From Welwitschia mirabilis (lineage: Eukaryota; Gnetophyta; Gnetopsida; Welwitschiales), in NCBI GenBank assembly GCA_051453625.1, contig JBOZIK010000001.1, positions 258,460,575 through 258,524,574 on the forward strand: DNA of 64,000 nt. The letters are read 5' to 3'. How positions within the stretch are numbered: position 1 is the first letter of the stretch; every line of letters begins with the position of its first letter. This document shows positions 61,629-64,000 of this stretch, in pieces. Made by a program: the position numbers and the translations under genes. The notes beneath the pieces are model-generated. The model saw nothing but the letters and a program-made list of their open reading frames with translations. It was not told where the DNA came from and made no database searches.

Positions 61629-63000
61629 ATGAGTTCTATTGTAGAAGGTCTCTCTATCTCTAGCCCTTCGCTATTTGATGGAATAAACTATGAATATTGA
61701 AATGCTAGAATGAGAATATTTATAAAATCTCTTTATGTATATTATGAGGAGATATTAATCAAAGGTTATAGTCATTCTACCACAACTTAAAAGGATGTTC
61801 AAAGGCAATATTATAGTTATATTGAAACTAAAAGATAAATATACTTCATTAGATAAATATAACACTACTATTGATGCCTCTGCTTTACATGCAATTTTTT
61901 ATGTTGTAATTGCAGATGAGTTTAAAAGAAGAGTAAACTACGAGATTGCCAAAGAAGCATGGGATATTCTTTCTATTGCTCATAAAGAGACATCCATTGT
62001 TAAATAAGTAAAGATGCAAATGTTGATTATAGAATTTGAAGATATTAAGATGAATGAGAAAAAGAATCTTCAAGAATTATTATCTAGAATAATATACATT
62101 ATAAACTCCATGGCAAGTCTTGGAGAAAAGATGGAGAAAGCCAAGATAATAAGGAAGGTCTTAAGATCCCTTTTCAAGAGATTTGAACCAAAGGTAACTA
62201 CAATTAAAGAAGGTAAAGATCTTGGCAAGATGCCACTAGATGAACTACAAGGTAACCTTTGAACTTATGAGTTAAGCTTTACTTTAAAAATTATATAGGG
62301 AGATACAAAAAGTGACAGGTTAGAGGATAAAACATTTCTATAAAGAAGAAGATATGAATAAATTAGCAAAGGACTTAGGCATATGGAAACCAATTATACC
62401 AACAACAAGAAATTGGAGAACCTACAGAAGCCCTCACTAGTAGCCACTTGGAATAACCTTAAAGAAGAATAAAAAGAAAATATTAGATGAATAATATGAA
62501 GGAAGTAGAACATCATATTTCATGGTACTTGTAAACCCCACTACTCAGTCACTAAAATTCACTAACCATGATGATTTAAATGAAGATGAATAAGAGGAGG
62601 ATGTTAAAGACAAATGTCGTGAATTATATTAAGAATGTGAAATGCTTTCTTTAAAAGTCAATGAACTGAACAAGATCATCAAGGATTTGAGAAGGGAGCA
62701 TGAAGCCATAAATGAAAGATATAAAGAGATTCAAGATAAAAACACAATTCTCATGAGGAATTTAAGCCAGTCTTCACAAGTCTTAAGCAGATTTACAGAA
62801 GGATCAAGGAAACTTGAGAAGATGCTTGGATTGGGACAACTTACACATGATAAAAAGGGTATTGGATTTAAAGCCAACAGTACATCAACATCATCTAATG
62901 AGGTAAGTATTAAAGGTATAACATTTTCTACAAGAAATATCACTTATTATTTTTGTTGTAAATTTGGTCAATTTAAAATTTAACTATTCACATAGAAAAA
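61629..63000 (+). pseudogene. Copia gag (SIRE/Maximus-like), C3, best preserved copy
   Basis: ATG at 61629 opens SSIVEGLSISSPSLFDGINY. After a stop at the conserved Trp and a frameshift near 61795, the frame at 61795-62262 reads DEFKRRVNYEIAKEAWDILS, KMQMLIIEFEDIKMNEKKN and MASLGEKMEKAKIIRK, LDELQGNL, with one stop. After a damaged stretch, 62642-62983 is open: the coiled coil (LKVNELNKIIKDLRREHEAI), LSQSSQVLSRFTEGSRKLEK, the Ser/Thr linker, and a degraded knuckle (YYFCCKFGQFKI). This gives the clearest view of the family protein, about 450 residues. No pol follows: about 0.9 kb of non-coding sequence leads to the next LTR. Confidence 0.85.
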
Positions 63001-63914
63001 ATACATATTTTACAAAAATTGATACTTTATCATTTAAATTTGTTCCCAAACAAGTCTCTACCCAAATGTAAAGAAAGAACATATGGGTAAAAGCTAAAAA
63101 TTTAGAGTCTTTTTTATCCAAGAAAATTTCAACATTAGTAATGGCTCTTGTTATTTTAACCAAATGTTGTTTATTACATTATTTTTTAAAACTGTTAATT
63201 ACTATAATATGATGTTCTCCTTGGATGAATCATTATGATATTTACCTTGTTCTTGAATGAGAACTTCACTAGTGTATGGTTATTAAGGTTATGATGATTA
63301 CCTAAAGAAGGTCATGTATATTCTAGTTGTTATTATTGTATTGGATTTACATATTAATGGTAATTTATTATAAAGTTGTATGTATAAGTTTAAGTATTTT
63401 ATTTTACTTTGCAGTTAAAATTTGTTATTATGAACATAGCATCAGTAAGTTTTCTTTTATAAATTATGAATTGAAAATTATCATCTCATTTACTTGCTTT
63501 ATCTAGAGATACTATCATGATTAGTTTTTTTACATATATATGACATAAAGTTAGGAGGAGAAAATATGTTTCTTACTACATGTCTAAGGTTCATAATTGT
63601 TTATCTCTCTTTCTTTCTCCTTTGTCATTAATGTCAAAAAGGAAAGAAAATACAATGTTTTCAGAAAATTTATCTGCATAGAATTACCATAGTTAAAATT
63701 TAATATAATTCAAAATAGCTTTATTTCAAAAATATCTTTTCATTAAAAGGAAAGACACCCTTTACTTAATATTATTTGTATGTCTTTGTGAAAGGGAATC
63801 TTTTATTACGTTAATATGCTTTGATAGATTGATGAAAGAAAGAGCTTAAAGAAGAAATACTTATTTGGTGTTTAAATCACTTAAGTGTTTGCCATCAATG
63901 TCAAAGGAGAAGAT
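63001..63914 (+). mobile_element. C3 3' non-coding internal region
   Basis: Collinear with the corresponding part of C1 and C2. Polypurine blocks lie at 63631-63650 and 63898-63914. Confidence 0.72.
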
Positions 63915-64000
63915 TGTTAGGATTTTATATTACCAATTGATGTTAAACTAATATGATATTTGGAGAACTAAATGTGATTTTATAGATGCAAGAAGCTAAA
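63915..64000 (+). mobile_element. C3 right LTR, start only (cut by window end)
   Basis: TGTTAGGATTTTATATTACC, then ATTGATGTTAAAC, the standard opening of the family C LTR. Confidence 0.85.

Noticed and set aside
1-64000. tRNA, rRNA, CRISPR array or host gene
   Set aside because: Nothing with the needed structure or a conserved exon-like frame could be seen on either strand.

Overview
This window looks like transposon-dense intergenic DNA from the nuclear genome of a land plant. It is very AT-rich and poor in CpG, and it is filled with decayed LTR retrotransposons of plant type: Ty1/copia with a SIRE/Maximus-like gag, and two Ty3/gypsy families. There are also a remnant of an L1-like LINE and microsatellites. 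I found no intact host gene, tRNA, rRNA or CRISPR array. The species cannot be fixed from the sequence. Fifteen runs of N (4 to 723 bases) show a gapped scaffold, and some boundaries are blurred by them.

Left part (1-9375): a copia LTR tail, then a long direct repeat (R1) present twice (about 255-2815 and 4438-6775) with pentamer AT simple repeats, then featureless AT-rich DNA.

Centre (9376-35795): one nested insertion about 26 kb long. Its base is a gypsy family, here called G1, on the minus strand. It is arranged LTR-internal-LTR-internal-LTR: LTRs about 3.6 kb, internal regions only about 1.9 kb, with a gag remnant and no pol. Near-matching 5-base target duplications (CATGT at 9371, CATGC at 35796) flank it. 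One G1 LTR is split by an Athila/Tat-like element (20318-35032), itself flanked by AGTAC/AGTAT. That element contains a plus-strand G1 fragment, a second Athila-type LTR, and a decayed ORF of about 545 codons that I do not recognise.

Right part (37972-64000): three copies of a copia family, here called C, each built as LTR-gag-LTR with no pol. C1 (37972-43142) has a perfect CTAGG target duplication. C2 (54331-58897) sits inside an Athila-type LTR. C3 (60484 to the window end) shares its first LTR with another, mostly missing copy. Between C1 and C2 lie a LINE reverse transcriptase relic, a loose copia gag fragment and the 3' half of an Athila-type element with an env-like relic.

The common theme is gag-only, pol-less LTR elements that must have depended on enzymes supplied from elsewhere. 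They are now eroded mostly by C-to-T changes. The best candidate for something undescribed is a recurring GTCATCC...GGATGAC inverted-repeat motif, with at least 15 copies scattered through the LTRs and internal regions of the Athila-like family.
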